From Crossaster papposus (Eukaryota > Echinodermata > Asteroidea > Velatida > Solasteridae): 64,000 bases of DNA. Shown here piece after piece: positions 11,101-26,100 of the stretch (the first letter of the stretch is position 1; every line of letters starts with the position of its first letter). The notes beneath the pieces are model-generated. The model did not search any database and was not told where the DNA came from. It worked only from the letters and a program-made list of their open reading frames with translations. The position numbers and the translations under genes were made by a program. The stretch spans positions 1 to 64,000 of the forward strand of contig JBAIAA010000897.1 in the NCBI GenBank assembly GCA_037893245.1, in the 5' to 3' direction.

Positions 11101-14100
11101 TATATTATGTTAATAGGCGGCGGATGTACAACAACGATGAAAACTATAAAGCACGAAAATGGCTGGGCGTTTATTGAAAAGGGAAATTGGTGTTTCGAAT
11201 TTTGTCCTTCCCAAAAAATTAAAAAATGTACTGATATGTACATTGTACAATAGAAGGGCAGATAGGGGAAATATTTGGGGAAAATGTGGCACACTTTCAG
11301 AGTATGTCATGAACAATATATTTTGTCATATAGGGCCAAATATAAACAGAATGCAAGCAATGCAGCATTTAAAAAAAAAGAAATATTGCTTAGATTTTTC
11401 CTATATTCGTTTCAAAGGGAAAATAGCCAAATATCTCGGTCTCATGACATACTCTGACTGTGTGCCAACAATCCAATGCTTGTATCATCAAATGCACAAC
11501 CCCATCACCTATCTATAGACTGGTATTACGTACGATGCGATGCAGAGCATGTGCGGTTGGTAGAACAGCAATAGGCTCTAGCGGAGGTAATATAACTAGG
11601 CAAAGGCTTATTGGGGATGAGGCTCTCGTCTGCGCTCCCATTTACGATGTAGTAACACTCGCCGCTTGTCCAATAGCGACAAGGTGCCAACAAGGCGTCT
11701 CTCCCTTCAACGTCGATCAAGCCCCATCCGTAATCGGCAAAGCCTGCTTGGTAGGCGTCATACAGCTGGGCTAACGTACATAGCTGCATGCCATACTGAG
11801 AGCAGGCGTGTCTGACTACAGACAAGTAGTCACTAGTAGTAGTATCGAATTTCTGAGTGGTTCGGATGATATTTAAAACATCTTGAGAAAAGAAAAAAAG
11901 AAACAAAAGTTGTACGTTATTTATACACGATATTTTGCAAGACGATGTTAATCGCGGTATATGCAGCGCGCGTAGTAGGCCGCCGATGCGGGCGTCCTCT
12001 AACGTACGCTGTACCCACCACCACAGACATATAAACACATAGACCGCCAGCAGCGGCCGATTTCACCAATGTTAGGATTAATCCTAGGAAGAGTAACTCC
12101 TCCTAACTTGCAATAGATCCAATGCAAGTTAGGATGAGTTACTCATCCTAACTCGAGATAGGATTAATCCTAGCGTTTCGTGAAATCGGCCGCAGGTCCT
12201 ATTCAAAACTACAGGATGATTTCGTGATTTCGCGGCGCCCGACTAAAATACCAACTATGGGCAAATTTAGCCCTCGGTATAGGGAATTTGTACACACCCG
12301 AACTGTTCCAGTCAAATAATTATATGAAGCCATTTATCGATTTAAAAGAAAATTACATAGGGCTATACTATATACCATGTAGATTAAGCATAACCAGTGT
12401 CAATCTTGATACCCTAAAATAAAGAAGTTTAAGGCCCATTTTTGTGTCAAGCGCGTTGCCCGGTATGCGCACAGAACGTAAAAAGCGCGCGGTGCGTTGC
12501 CCGTCGAACGAAATAGTGTACACAATTATATGAACGCGCGTGCAAAGTGCGTTGCACGATATGCGCGTAATTATACGCGCTTGGCTTTTTATAGCTACAC
12601 GCGCATGCCGTTCAGCCTACGCGTCGTTTTGCCCATACTTTGCAAATCACGGTTTTATAGACCGCCAGGTCCTATTCAAAACTACAGGATGATTTCGTGA
12701 TTTCGCGGCGCCCGACTAAAATACCAACTATGGGCAAATTTAGCCCTAGGTATAGGGAATTTGTACACACCCGAACTGTTCCAGTGAAATAATTATATGA
12801 AAGCATTTATCGATTTAAAAGAAAATTACATAGGGTTATACCATATACCATGTAGATTAAGCATAACCAGTGTCAATCTTGATACCCTCAAATAAAGACG
12901 TTTAGGCCCATGTTTGTGTCAAGCGCGTTGCCCGGTATGCGCACAGAACGTAAAAAGCGCGCGGTGCGTTGCCCGTCGAACGAAAGATAGTGTACACGAC
13001 TATATGAACGCGCGTGCAAAGTGCGTTGCACGATAGGCGCGTAATTATACGCGCTTGGCTTTTTATAGCTACACGCGCATGCCGTGCAGCCTACGCGTCG
13101 TTTTGCCCATACTTTGCAAATCACGGTTTTGTGCACACGACTAGCGGTCTATAGGTTTATATGTCTGTGGCTGTACCGTACCCCCGGGGGGGGGGGGGAG
13201 GGGGGGGGGAGCCCTTTGAGACTGTGATTGCAAAACGCTGATGTACCGTCCATTCTCAAAATAGGGGGGAACAATTTTCTCACGCGAAAAATAAAGAGTT
13301 TTTGGCATCCAATCTTGTCTTTTGTAGTTGTAAAAGGTTGTTATTTACCTTAATTTTTATCATCCAATGACAAAAATTGTATTAATAATAATAATAATAA
13401 TAACAGGCATTTATACTGCGCTTTTCCAAAACATGATCAAAGCGCATAACAAAAGAAAGGATAAATTAAAACAAACTAGAACAAAACTTAAATCTACTAT
13501 TTAGGAAAAAGATAAGTCTTAAGTTTACTCTTAAATGTAACAACACAAGTAGAGTCACGGACACTAATTGGGAGACTGTTCCAAAGTTCAGCAGCAGAGT
13601 GTGAGAAGGCGTGTTTGCCATAAGATAAACTTGAGTTGTGAGTGTTAAGCCGAGTTCTATCGGAAGAAGAACGGAGTCCTTGACGATTGCTTTGGTGAAG
13701 ATGAAACATATCAGAGAGATAAGGTGGAGCAATGTCCTTCAAACATTTAATAACATATAGAAGAGTTTTGAACTGGATGCGTTTCTCCATGGGTAGCCAG
13801 TGTAGTTTAGCGAGTAAAGGCGATCCATGAGCTCTCCAACAGTTAACAGTGAGAACAAGTTTGGCAGCTCTGTATTGGATACTGTTGAGGCGTTAAAGAT
13901 GTGCTTTGGTGATTCCAGATAACAGGGAGTTACAATAGTCGAGACGAGAAGTGACAAGACAGCGAACCACATGGTGACAAGTATCATGATCATTGTATTT
14001 TCGAATCCTTGCAATGTTGCGCAGATGGAAGTTAGTAGAGCTACATACTGAATTAACTTGAGATGACATTGACATGACAGGGTCAAACATGACACCCGAA

Positions 14101-17100
14101 TTCTGAATATTAGTTGAGGGGGTTACCGTAGAATTTCCAATGTTAAGAGAAACATCTTTAACATGTGACAAGTTGTTCTTAGAGGCAGCGACAAAGGACT
14201 ATGTTTTCTCAGCATTCAGTTTCAATTTGTCTGTGTGCATCCAGACTATGATGTCATCTATGCTTGGCGTTAGTATATCCAAGGCTTTCTCTTTTTCACC
14301 TGGCACGGTTGGATTGAAGTCAACGTATAATTGTGTATCATCGGCATACATGTGGTAATTGACATGACGCCGACGAATAACTTTGCCAACAGGATTGAAA
14401 ATGAAAAAAGCAGTCGAAAAAAATTAAGCCTTGACGTACCGTTGATGCGCGTGGAGATTGTGCACAAATACCCAACCGACGTCAACAAATACCTCCCCTA
14501 AAAAGGGCAATAATAATCGATAAATTGTGAAAAATCGTGCTTCGAACCCACTCATTTTTTTTTCATGGATACGTTAAAAAAGGATGTAGCAGTGATATAC
14601 TGAATTTAAAAAAAAATCTGCCTGTGAACCCCTTGCGTTTCATCGTGTTGTTTTCGAACGAAAATGGCAGAAAATGACATCGCCCAAAAAAAATTCGTGC
14701 AGATCGTGCCTGTGTACCTGGCTTAGCGGACGTTGTATAAATCACTGAATTCGGGGAGCGAGCACGGAGCAAATTTGTACGTGTTTCAATGGTGCGCTTC
14801 GCGGTAGCGATCTATACGTATTTACTGTGTGAGATGTGTGGCTCATGAGCGTGGAAGAATGAATGAGATACATTTCAACGCTGGTGGCGCACTTTGTTGG
14901 GCCCCCCCCTCGCGTGGTCTACGGCGTACGTTAGAGGGCGCCCCGCATCGCGAAGATCGTCTTGCAAACAAGACTAACACGATATGAGAACGCTGTTCAT
15001 TATACCTTGTTCGTATTTGGTACATCACCTTTGAACGATGTTCTTGCGGGGGTTATAATGTACCGTCTGTAAGCAGTATATAATAGAGGATGCCAACAAA
15101 ATTAAAGAAAATAATCTTGTGAATTAGTTCGGAGAAGTATTCCATTATTGTACAGTATTTTTGGTTGTACATTTTGTATGTGCGATCTGCATCTCCCTTT
15201 TCGTGAAAAGATATCAGGATAGTATCACCAGTCACCACCATTAGCCCCAATACTTTTGTGTTTATGATAATTTACATTATACAAAATCACTTGAGGGTTG
15301 TGTACCTGCAACATGGATTTTACAGTGACATATTTTCATTAAATGTGCAATTGGCTAAAACAAATTGGTTGAAAAAACTCACCATTGGCGTGCAATAATA
15401 TTGGTCATTTGTACCCAAATATCCAATATCAAGATCAAAATAACCAATATCATTAATTATTTTGACCAATATGACTAACCAACGATGTTGACCAATATTT
15501 TGACAAATATTTTGACAAATATTTGGGTTAAAATGACCAATGTCATAGCTGGACAATTTTTTTCCAATCAAATGGGTATTTTCAACCAATCTGTTTTTAC
15601 ATTGATAATTATTAAGTCTACAAAGAGTTAATTTACCACTGGCGTTATTTTCCAAGCTGGGAGGTTCTTGGTTCTCAGGAGCGAACAATTCCAGTGAAAC
15701 GTCGTTTGACTGCAAACAAAATAAAAGCAATAAGTTTTTACGTATGTAATTTCTAAACCAAATTCAACAAGATGCGGGTTACTCTTCCAAATTCACGTGG
15801 TTCACTGTCGGTTTTCCGATTTCAGATTAGAGTTCACGCGCACATGACTTGCGTCGTTATCGTTTGAATGATACCGTTTATTGGCTCTCAAGGTTGGATT
15901 CGAATCATTCTCAAGTTAAATATTTTCTGCCACCTGTTCAAACTCAATTTTCACGTTAAATTATAACGCATTGGCGGGATAATATTAAAAGTTCCCTTCT
16001 TTGTGTAAGTTGTTTATATTGTACATGGGCTTGATAATATAATAAGCCATTATTTTGTTCAGCACCGTAGGTATAGCTCCACCATTCTTCATCTCGACTT
16101 AAATTTTACCTCAGGACTCGTTGCCATGGTTGTAACTGACCAACTACCATGGTGAAAAAAAAAAATACTTAAAGATATAATTGCTTCTGCTTCTTATTTG
16201 AACGTTCGCAATCGTCTTGAAAACATCTTGATTTTGGTTGCTTTTGCATCAGAGATCCACTCTGCGAAAAGACTGGTTAACGAACCGCCTCGGGTCCTGA
16301 GGCGGATTGTCGACCCGAGGCGGTTCGTGGGCGATAGCGCCCTCTCGCGGGAATCGTGTATCAAACGGAAATGAGAAGGTCTTGCACCAAGACTAGCTAA
16401 ACACATGCTCTACACAATATGTATTCGTGACAGAGTATAATTATATGCAAAATGAGAAACGTACGGAAAGCCGTTAGGGCCAGGTACCTCCTTTTCTCTT
16501 CACGGTGGTTGTGTTTCTGTTTACAGTACCGTCAATTTCAAATTAGCTCCAAAGTCTCTGCAAAAGAAATATAAGTCGCGGCACCGAGTGACTAAGTAGC
16601 GGCCGCCACTTAATCACAATAAAAGAGAAATAGAAAGAAACACCTTCTGAAAGAGAGAGACGCTATCATAAAAGAGAAACGCACTACCGCGAAAGAGAAA
16701 CGCACCGCCGCGAAAGAGACACGCAGGGTTGCGAAAAAGAACCGTAAAGGGAAAGAGGTATACCTGCTAGTTTAGTATACATGTACTATTTAATTTGTAC
16801 AAATCCATAATCACTTCTTCATTATTGGATGACACCCACCGAACATGGATGGAATCGCTGAGTACATTACTCTTTAAAAGAAAGAAGAAAGATTTTTTTC
16901 AACGATGAATTTTGGCTTTAATTTTACAAACATGCGCAGAATTAAGTTGGCTTAAACCAAGGTGACCATGGCAACGTCAGCTTATTGCTATATATTCACA
17001 TCAGTCAAGACCGATGCGGAACATCTAGAGAACCTTGTAATTCGGCAGGTGCCAGCACAATAATTAATTTAGCTTGGCTAATCGCGAGTCGTTTCGTGCT

Positions 17101-20100
17101 TTAGGTACGACACACCCTTTCCACAAACGAAAAACTCTGTCCGATGGCCTCGGTATGGATGCTAAGCCAAATCTATCACTGTTATAAAAGGGCAAAGAAG
17201 TACTGGGTAAACTCTATCAGTCAACTGTTGGTGAATTGTTGTTCAACTATTGAGTAAATTTGGTAGTTGGGTAAGCAAACAAATCGACAACGTAGTTAGT
17301 CATATTAGCTGGGCCAACATTGCCCAACTATTTGGTATTATTATTTTCCTTGATCCAACCACGAATTGTTGGGTGAAAGTGAAGTAACAATGTCAACAAA
17401 TGGGCATTACGGCAAGATGTATCAAATTGATGGGGATGTTATCATCGTGCGCACGTGCAACCCGCACTCCGGGATGTGTTTTAGGTACAAATTAAGGTGA
17501 CGTCGTGATGACGTCAGCGGGTGTCATGTGGCGTCACATTAAAGGTGTAGTTTTTAGGACCCTCTATAGGTCCGATTAGGGTCAAACTTGGTATGCAAGT
17601 ATTCCAGGATAGACGAAAATTAAGGTGACGTCATTTGGTGCCATGTTACGTCACATTTAAGGTTTTTCCCCCATGCGATTTGTACATGTTTTTGTCCAAC
17701 CATACACTTTTGCACTTTTGTACATCCGATCGACTTCATACTTGGAACACCTTTACTGTAGACCACCACCCACACATTGCACGTTATTTTAGCGAGCCGA
17801 CGTCATCGGTTGTCATGTGACGACACATTAAATGTACTTCATAAGATAGAGGGTCTTAAAAACTGCACAAGTCTGATTGGGGTTAAATATGGTTTGCAAG
17901 TATTTCGCGATGTGTTATAGGTATAAATTGAGGTGACATAATGATGACGTCATCGGGTGTCATGTGACGTCACATTAAAGGTGCAGTATTTCAGACCCTT
18001 TTTCTCTGGAAGTACAAGTCCGATTGAGGTCAAACTTGGTATGCAAGTATTCCAGGATGTGTTATAGACACAAATTAAGATGACGTAACGATGACGTTTT
18101 TCTAGGACCCTCTATTTCTGGAAGTACAAGTTTGATTGGGGTCAGACTTGGTTTGCAAGTATTTAGAAATGTGTTATAGGTATATATTGAGGTAACGTCA
18201 TGATGACGTCATCGGGTGTAATGTGACGTCACATTAAAAGTGTTTTTTTCTTCATATTTTGAGATAAATGTTTTTGTCATTTATGTTACATTTGTTATCA
18301 ATGAAGGAGGAATGTTGACATAGTGGTGTCAGATAATCATTTAACACTGCCAAAACAGCTAGTGTTTGTCCACAAACACCTCTAGTTTGTCCACAAACAC
18401 CTCTAGTTTTTAAAGCAAATCATGTCCATAACATTTTTTATCAAAAATCTCCTAATTATCTTAAACATAATTTCACCTAAATTAAAGAAGTTCACCACTA
18501 CCCCACGAGATCTAGTCAGTGTAATTTTTATGTGCCACACATTAAGGGATCAGATATTAATTCTTTTTTCTACACTGGAATTAAATTATGGAATTCACTG
18601 CCATCCAACCTGAAACAGCATGAAAGGAAAACTTTGTTCAAAACTAAGCTTAAAGGATTTCTTTTTAATAAAATCCAAGCTGTTAAATCTAGCTAAAGAT
18701 GCTATGAGTTTATTTTTAAGACATCAATTGTTTAGTCTTTAATGAAATGATTAAAGGTTTTATGTCATTATTATTATTACTCTAGGAGGCCTGGAAGGTT
18801 TTAAATTAAGTGGTACAATACTGATATACGATATAAGTTGAAGATTTTTGATGGTTTTAGGTAATATGTATTCTAACAATTTTTATATAAGATCAGGGTT
18901 AGTGCAATGTCACGTATACAAAATTTAAAATAAACAAAATAAAATAAACAAAATTAATTGAAGTTTTTAAAGATTCTGGCGATTTTTAACCAGTTCGCGC
19001 CGGGATTATTTTAACATCGCCGAGCCGACGGGCGGGATTATTTTTAACGAAACTCGATCCGAAGCGTGTTCAGGCTGATAGTGCCGGGAAGCACACCCAC
19101 GCATTTCCGGCCTTGCGCGCTGCTGACATACATTTCCGAACTTGAACTTGGCGTGTTTATGCGTCATCCGTTTTGAATTGGGGGGAATTTTTGCGTTTAT
19201 ATACGTCATCCGGCGCGAACTGGTTAAGTACACTGTAATATAAATGTTGTGGTTTTGTGATACATTTTATGTTACAGTGTTACTGTTTTTTGTAACGCCC
19301 TAATTTAGGTCGGGGTTAGTAGCTAATAATTTCAGTCCTATCTGATTCGTAAAAAGGCGTTTATTTTTAATAATATGGTGTTATGCCATGTACTTCTCAA
19401 TAGGTATCTTTGGGACCGCAATGGAAATAAGTTTTTTAAAAACTTGTTTGCGTTATCCCTGCTTTTTCCATTATATGTATTTGTTTTTGTTTTTCTTTTT
19501 CTTCTGTAGTAAAATCTGTATCATTATTGTGGAAATTGCGAATAAATCAAATCAAATCAAATCAAATTGTATTCTTCAAATGCGTGCCAATACATGCACA
19601 TTCCAACTACGTCGAGCCCAAGGATGAATTTATGTTAATTCAACACGGCAAAGTAGCACGACAGAGTCGAATTTAAATAAACGGTGTGCACCAAACGTCG
19701 TGCTGACTGTCTCACTACCGTCGTATTTCTTTTCTTCCGAGTAGGCCTCTTTCACAGGCCCAAGTTTTAATTTAATGAGAGCAATGTTTATAACGAAAAA
19801 ACGCAAGTTTACACGTTTTAACTTGGTTAATCAATTAATCAGGTGTTTTGGCGGAGCCATGACAATGGGCCGAGTCCTTGAAGTGAAAATTGCTACTTTG
19901 CATAAATGTTTTACCATACTTTTCCATTAAGCGCTCGAATGGTTTTAAACGCCCCGTTTGAAGGCTTAAGTCGTGTTGTAATATTAATTACGTGTGCAGC
20001 ATTTAAATAAATAAATGACAGCGAGAAATAGAAGCCGGTCCATACTCTGCGCGAAGGACAAGTTTTCGCGAATTTTCAAAAGTTTAACAGATTCAACCCT

Positions 20101-23100
20101 GGCGTATTTTGCAAGAAATGCTTCATGATGTTAAATTCGCATTGCATTTTAAAAACCCAACACCTTGGTGTAGAAATTGGTAGTTGCTTCTTGTCATTTG
20201 TTTTAATTCTTTGGTCACTTAAATTCATGTTCTAACCATAACGTTTCAGAGTAAACGGAACGAAATTAAACGACAACTGCTTCAAATTGAAGGATGAAAA
20301 ACAATACAAACACCAAATGTACTTTATAGGTCCAACACCGATCGTCCTATGAGACAATTTTCATGAACTTAGCACGAATTGAAATGAAACCCTTTGGTAA
20401 CTTTTTTTAAATTGAAAAAGGAGCTCGGCCGGCTATAAAAGTGAAACGCACCACCGCGAAAAAGAACCGTAAAGAGAAAGAGGTACCTGTCCTAAACGGG
20501 CTTCCGTAGTAACGACGCCAAATGGACAATTTTATGAGGTTTTGTCTGGGTTGTGTATTTATTTAAAGGGAAATATACCAAATTGGATCTTTAGGCCTTA
20601 CATGGTTAAATAAAAGTCAATACATTTCTAAAGTATCTACACTGCAAATCTACCACACGTAGGTAACTCACAATAACACTGCACTGTATATGTATTGTAC
20701 AAGTAAATTATATGACTAGCGGGCGATCAGTCAAAAGACTTTTTAAAACCGAACCCTAAAAACTTTATTTTTTACGATTTGTTGTTATCCTATAGGAAGT
20801 CGCCTATCACTCAAAGGTTTAGATATAATTTTATACTTTTTGATAGACATGTCTTTGCTATCTCATAGTCAAATTCGAACAAAATTCTGATAAATGGCGC
20901 CGTAGAGAAAGGACGTGTTCGCACAAAAGGCTCCGTGCCTCGTATTGTTCGAGGTTACCCTACCATGTACCAATAATCATGCCACCGAAACAACGCGGAG
21001 GGAGACGGCAAGGCCACGCAACGGGCGTTGTTAGTTCCACCTCTAAAGCGTCCATATGAAGCACGATATGTGGCAGGGAAACCCCCCCCCCCCCCCCTCT
21101 TTTGTCTTGACCACTGTGTTCCCGGAATCTCAGGAATTCCTTTTAGGTTTCAAGGGGGATGGGTTAGGTTACAATAGTGTTTAGTGTGTATAAAGTATAG
21201 AGATACGAGATACGAGGGGGTACCCCTCTGCCACATCGTGCTGGGTATAAAAGCATCGGGCGATGAGGATAGTGAGCTTGGTGCTGGCAGCAAAGACGAC
21301 CAACAGCTAACAGGGCTTTGAAGCTTTCGTCCGCTCTACCTTGTCTAAATGGAGGGCCAGAAACAACTTGGGGCTAAATTAGTCAGGTTTCTTATGTATT
21401 TTCGTTCACTTTTTTGTAGATTTGCGAAACTATACATTTTTGGAAACGTCAGGATATACTTAAAGGTAAGATACACCATTTGCAGATATCGAAAATATTT
21501 ACTACCGAATTATTAAGAAATATCTTACTCATCTGAAAGTAAATAATGATTCTAGGCATCCAGCAAAATAATTGCGCTAGATATCTTGTAATTTTTCTGA
21601 AAAATATAATTTTATAAAGAGAAATTCGCGATCGCCGGACGGCGATCGCGAAAAAACCAGAAATAACATAAGAACAACTGCTCGACGCCGGTTAAAAACA
21701 AACGCTGTTTTTCGTGCTTTTCTCGGCATCAATGACTGTAAAACTTCGGATAGGTCAGTTAAACGATATTTACTATAAAATACAACTCCCCAAATCTACC
21801 CGTCCATGATAATTCAAGCAATTACCAATGGTGTATCCTACCTTTAACATGAAAACCAATGTTTACATTTGTTTTCAGGTTCTATTAAACAAAATGACCT
21901 TTAAGGTGACGTGACACATGAAAAGTCATTGGGTGTCACATTAAAGGTTTATTTTTTTCAATGCCCTATATCTCTGGAAGTATAACTCCGATTGGATTTA
22001 AACTTGGTAGGCAGATAGCCTATGGCTGGATGTGTTATAGATATACATCATGGTGACGTCATCGTGTGATTTGTTATGAATTTGTTTTATGTTTGAACCT
22101 TTAAACGCCCTATCTCATCAACAGAACATAATACATTTAATGGCTGGATGTGTTATTACAAAAATAATTTTTAATTTATTTTTTATATCTATATTGTTTA
22201 TTGGGTCATTTTGAAAATCCAAGATGGCCGCCATAAAGAACCTGAAATCAAATGTAAACATTAGTGTTCATGTTAAGTATATTTTAGCGGGTTTTTTAAA
22301 TGGAGAGTTTAGCAAATCTACCAAAAAAATGAACGAAATTGTCAATGTATACATTATGAACCTGACTAAATTGGCAGCCTCGATCGAATTCAATAGCGAG
22401 AGGATTGTCGACTTGGAGATGGGCGGGGCTGGTTTTCAGAAGTCCGTTGGTTCGCTAGAGTCCGAGCTGGTGGTGGTGAAAGGGCAGCTGGCCAAGATAC
22501 GATCCGACATCAATAAACAGGAAAGATTCGCCAGACGAAACAACTTTAGAGTATTTGGTGTGCCCAGTTTGGCCTGGACACAGACCCCCCCGCGAATTGA
22601 GCGTGCACACCGCGAAGGACAGGACAAGAACGGTAGACCCGCCCACATCTTGGTCAAACTTCTATCGTACGTGATGACACTGTCTTATGAGGTAACATGT
22701 ACTTTAATAGCACCCTCACTATTTATTCCTAAATATTAGAGCTCATTGACCACCAACAAAAGAAATTCTGATGAGAAATCATAAATTTAGGGTGGATTTT
22801 TGTTTTATTAGGCCTACTTTGGAAAAACTTAGATTTTTTTAGAGGAGATTCATAGGCATAGGGTTTGCGAAACAATTCATCGTGCTCGACTCAGTTCAGC
22901 CATGGGCGTAGTTCAGGCATGGAGCAAGGAAACCGAATTCAGCCATGGAGCTATTAATTCAGCTAGCTTTACGTTAATTGTATCATAGAGAAAGAAACCT
23001 TTCTCTAAGAATAATTATTGTACAATGTACGATGTGCATGTGGATGTGCCCGCGTACACGATCGTATTTTTCGCGCGCACTGTGTACACTGTACTTCGAA

Positions 23101-26100
23101 TTTTGGCCTACAGCTATTAGCGAAGTTGTTGAGATTTATGCTGCGTCGCCTTATTTATGTTCACAATTATATGCTACTCACCCTAGGGATATGCATTTTA
23201 ATTTGTATTCTCAATGATCAACTTTTTGTTGAAATGTTATTAATGTAAATTAGGACCAAAACCATTTCCTATGCTACATGGAAGAAAAAGAATACTTGTA
23301 AGGAAGAATCTGGTCTCGAAAAACAGATTAAAGATTTATCAGATGAGGCTGCTCTTGGAAATAATAGTTTGTTAGAAACATTCAACTCTAAGCACATTTG
23401 TCTTGTGAATTAACGTAAGGTTAAAATAGAAGGTGTAATGATCAGGTCCAGAACAAGATGGATGGAACATGGTGAGAAACCATCTAAGTATTTTTAATAT
23501 GAAGAAGCGTAATTGTTCAAAGAAGATAACTAATAGAATTACGAATAATGACGATATTGATGTAATGACATCTAGCGACATAGTCCAGGAGTCTCGGGAT
23601 TCCTACAAGAAATTATATTCACCTTCAAATATGATTGCCAGAGTTAATCTTGAATCAATTTTTGATATTCTAATCCTCCAGTTCTTTCAAATTTGATACG
23701 CGATAGTATAGAAGGTCCCCTGTCCCATCAGGAAATTGTGACGGCTTAAAAAAAAAAATATTAAGTATTAAACTTCATTACCTGATGACTGTAACCACTG
23801 CGACCAGAAATACTGACAATTTAGAAGCTTGCTAACATATAGGGCAATACAGCTCAGTTGGTAGAGCACCGGTCTAGTATTCAGGAGGTTGCTGGTTCGA
23901 GTCCCGCCTTGCCACTTTCTTTGTTTACCCTTAAATGTATGCAAATTTACCTAGTCAGTTTTTCTTGTGGTTTATTTATGTACTAAAGGAAAATTCCAGG
24001 CTCAATAATATTTTACCTAGTCTAAAATAATATGGTAACATGCTGACTCCGCAGATAATTTGTTTTGATTTGTTATCGAGAACGACTCACGCGCTTATTA
24101 TATTCAGGATTTCTTGCCATTCAGGAGTACAAGGGCGCATCCATATTATTCAAAATTCCCGCCTCACCCGGGACATTATGACGTAGTGTCTGCAGCACCT
24201 CAATGCACATGTTATGCCTTATTGCATGTTGTTCGCACTGGTATCCCACCTTGACGCGGCCAACTACATTATGCAGACGTATGTTGTACGGCGCCCGACT
24301 ATTGCGAGTACGTGTATTGCATTTCTGTGCAGAATATCGACTTGACGCGCCAAAAAACTATCGTTTATTTTTTGTATTTGCTGAGAAGAATAGAAAATAT
24401 GTGAGCTAGTAATTATGGCATCAGGTCCTTCTCCGTTTGATTTTGAGCCCACTTTCACATGTACAGTGCATGTATACACTATGCCGTATCACAAAAGGGT
24501 TCACTTGCTTTCCTTGCGCATGCAGGGCCGCTATCGATAGGGCTTCGCGTACTGATGGTGCAGACGTATGTACCTATCACAGACATCTAAATAATAGGGG
24601 GGGGGGGGGGGGGGGGGTTATTGTATTGTATAGTAAATATCGTTCAAATGACCTGCCCAAAGTTTTACAATCATAAATGCTAAGAAAAGCAAGAAAAGCC
24701 AAAACAAAAAATGCATTCGTTTTCAACCGGCGTTGGGCAGTATGTTGTTCTTGTGTTTTTTTCGCGATCGCCGTCCAATTACAAGATATATAGCGCAATC
24801 TTTTTGCTGGATGCTTACAATCATTATTTACTTTTAAATAAGTAAGATATTTCTTAATAATTAGGTAGTAAGTTTGTTTCGATATCTGCAAATGGTGTAT
24901 CCTACCTATAGAGCAAACATTATCGATATTGAAAACATTCTCATTTTTGACAAGCTCGTCCCTTTATACATCAAACCTGTGTGAATTAATTTCACCAGAA
25001 ATGGTTTGGAACCATGCGTCAGCAAAGAAAACTCACAAGACCCCAAAATGTGCATTATGTTTTCTGTTTTCTCCTAAACAGAAAACGTAATATCAATTGA
25101 GCAAAACTTCAACACAGTGGGCCTTCTTGTTAAACATCCTATTTAACACTTTGACCAATTTTGTAGCATCAAAATAAATGAAAGTATATTTACTTCTATT
25201 CTATTTTCCCCCGAAAACACAATACACTTACACAGTAATTGCGGTCTTTGTACTATTCGTATGCAGGCGCAATTGTAAGATTTATTGTAAACATTTGACG
25301 TGGCGATCATTATCAAAATCCCCATAGTAACTAAATGAAATATTTACTGTATTCGTTCCTAGTTCAATCCAGCTAAAAGCCACTAATGAAACCGTTACAT
25401 TTCCGCTTCGTTTGTGTTCCAAGTTGTGAATATTGTAGTATCAATCAGTCACCCAAATGACAATTAAGCTCTCGGTATTGAGGCAGGGAGCTTTGTGGAA
25501 AAAGGATTAATAAAACATAAGTGTTCGCTCATAATAATTTAAGTAGCCCTACAGCCTCAAAATGAGCGGTTGGAGTTGGCTTATTTACATTACAACAATA
25601 AAGATGCTAGGAATATATTAAGCCTTTGCACTCACCGCCGAGCTTGGAAGCAAGTTGAGCGGTTATTTGTTATTCACTAGTAGTAGCACCGCAAATTTAC
25701 AATTTTGTCAAAAATACATGTTGCAGTCATTAGGCAATGAAGTTTGATAAATCCCCCCCCCCCCTTCCCTCCAGCGGCTTTCATCAAACACAAATGAATG
25801 AAAATATCTATGCATGGTATATCCTTACAGCAACTACTTAAATTCCCTGCTGACTGCAACGGGCACAATACAAGGCATAGAAATTGAACAAAGATGACAA
25901 ATTCCACAACTAAATGAGCATCTTAGCTACAGTCCCCGGTAGGAGGGACGTATTGCTTTGCACGGCTTTTGATTGGATAAGAGACGTACACCATCTACCA
26001 TGTCGTATGAAACCGTCTAAAACGAAAAAACACTAATAATAGGACGTGGTTGCAGACAAGGGGACGGTTTGAGTCCCCTTTTGTTTCTTTTATGTGCCGA

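Noticed and set aside
23843-23917. Functional tRNA gene
   Set aside because: Box A and box B are good, but the acceptor and anticodon stems mispair and spacing before the D arm is off by one.
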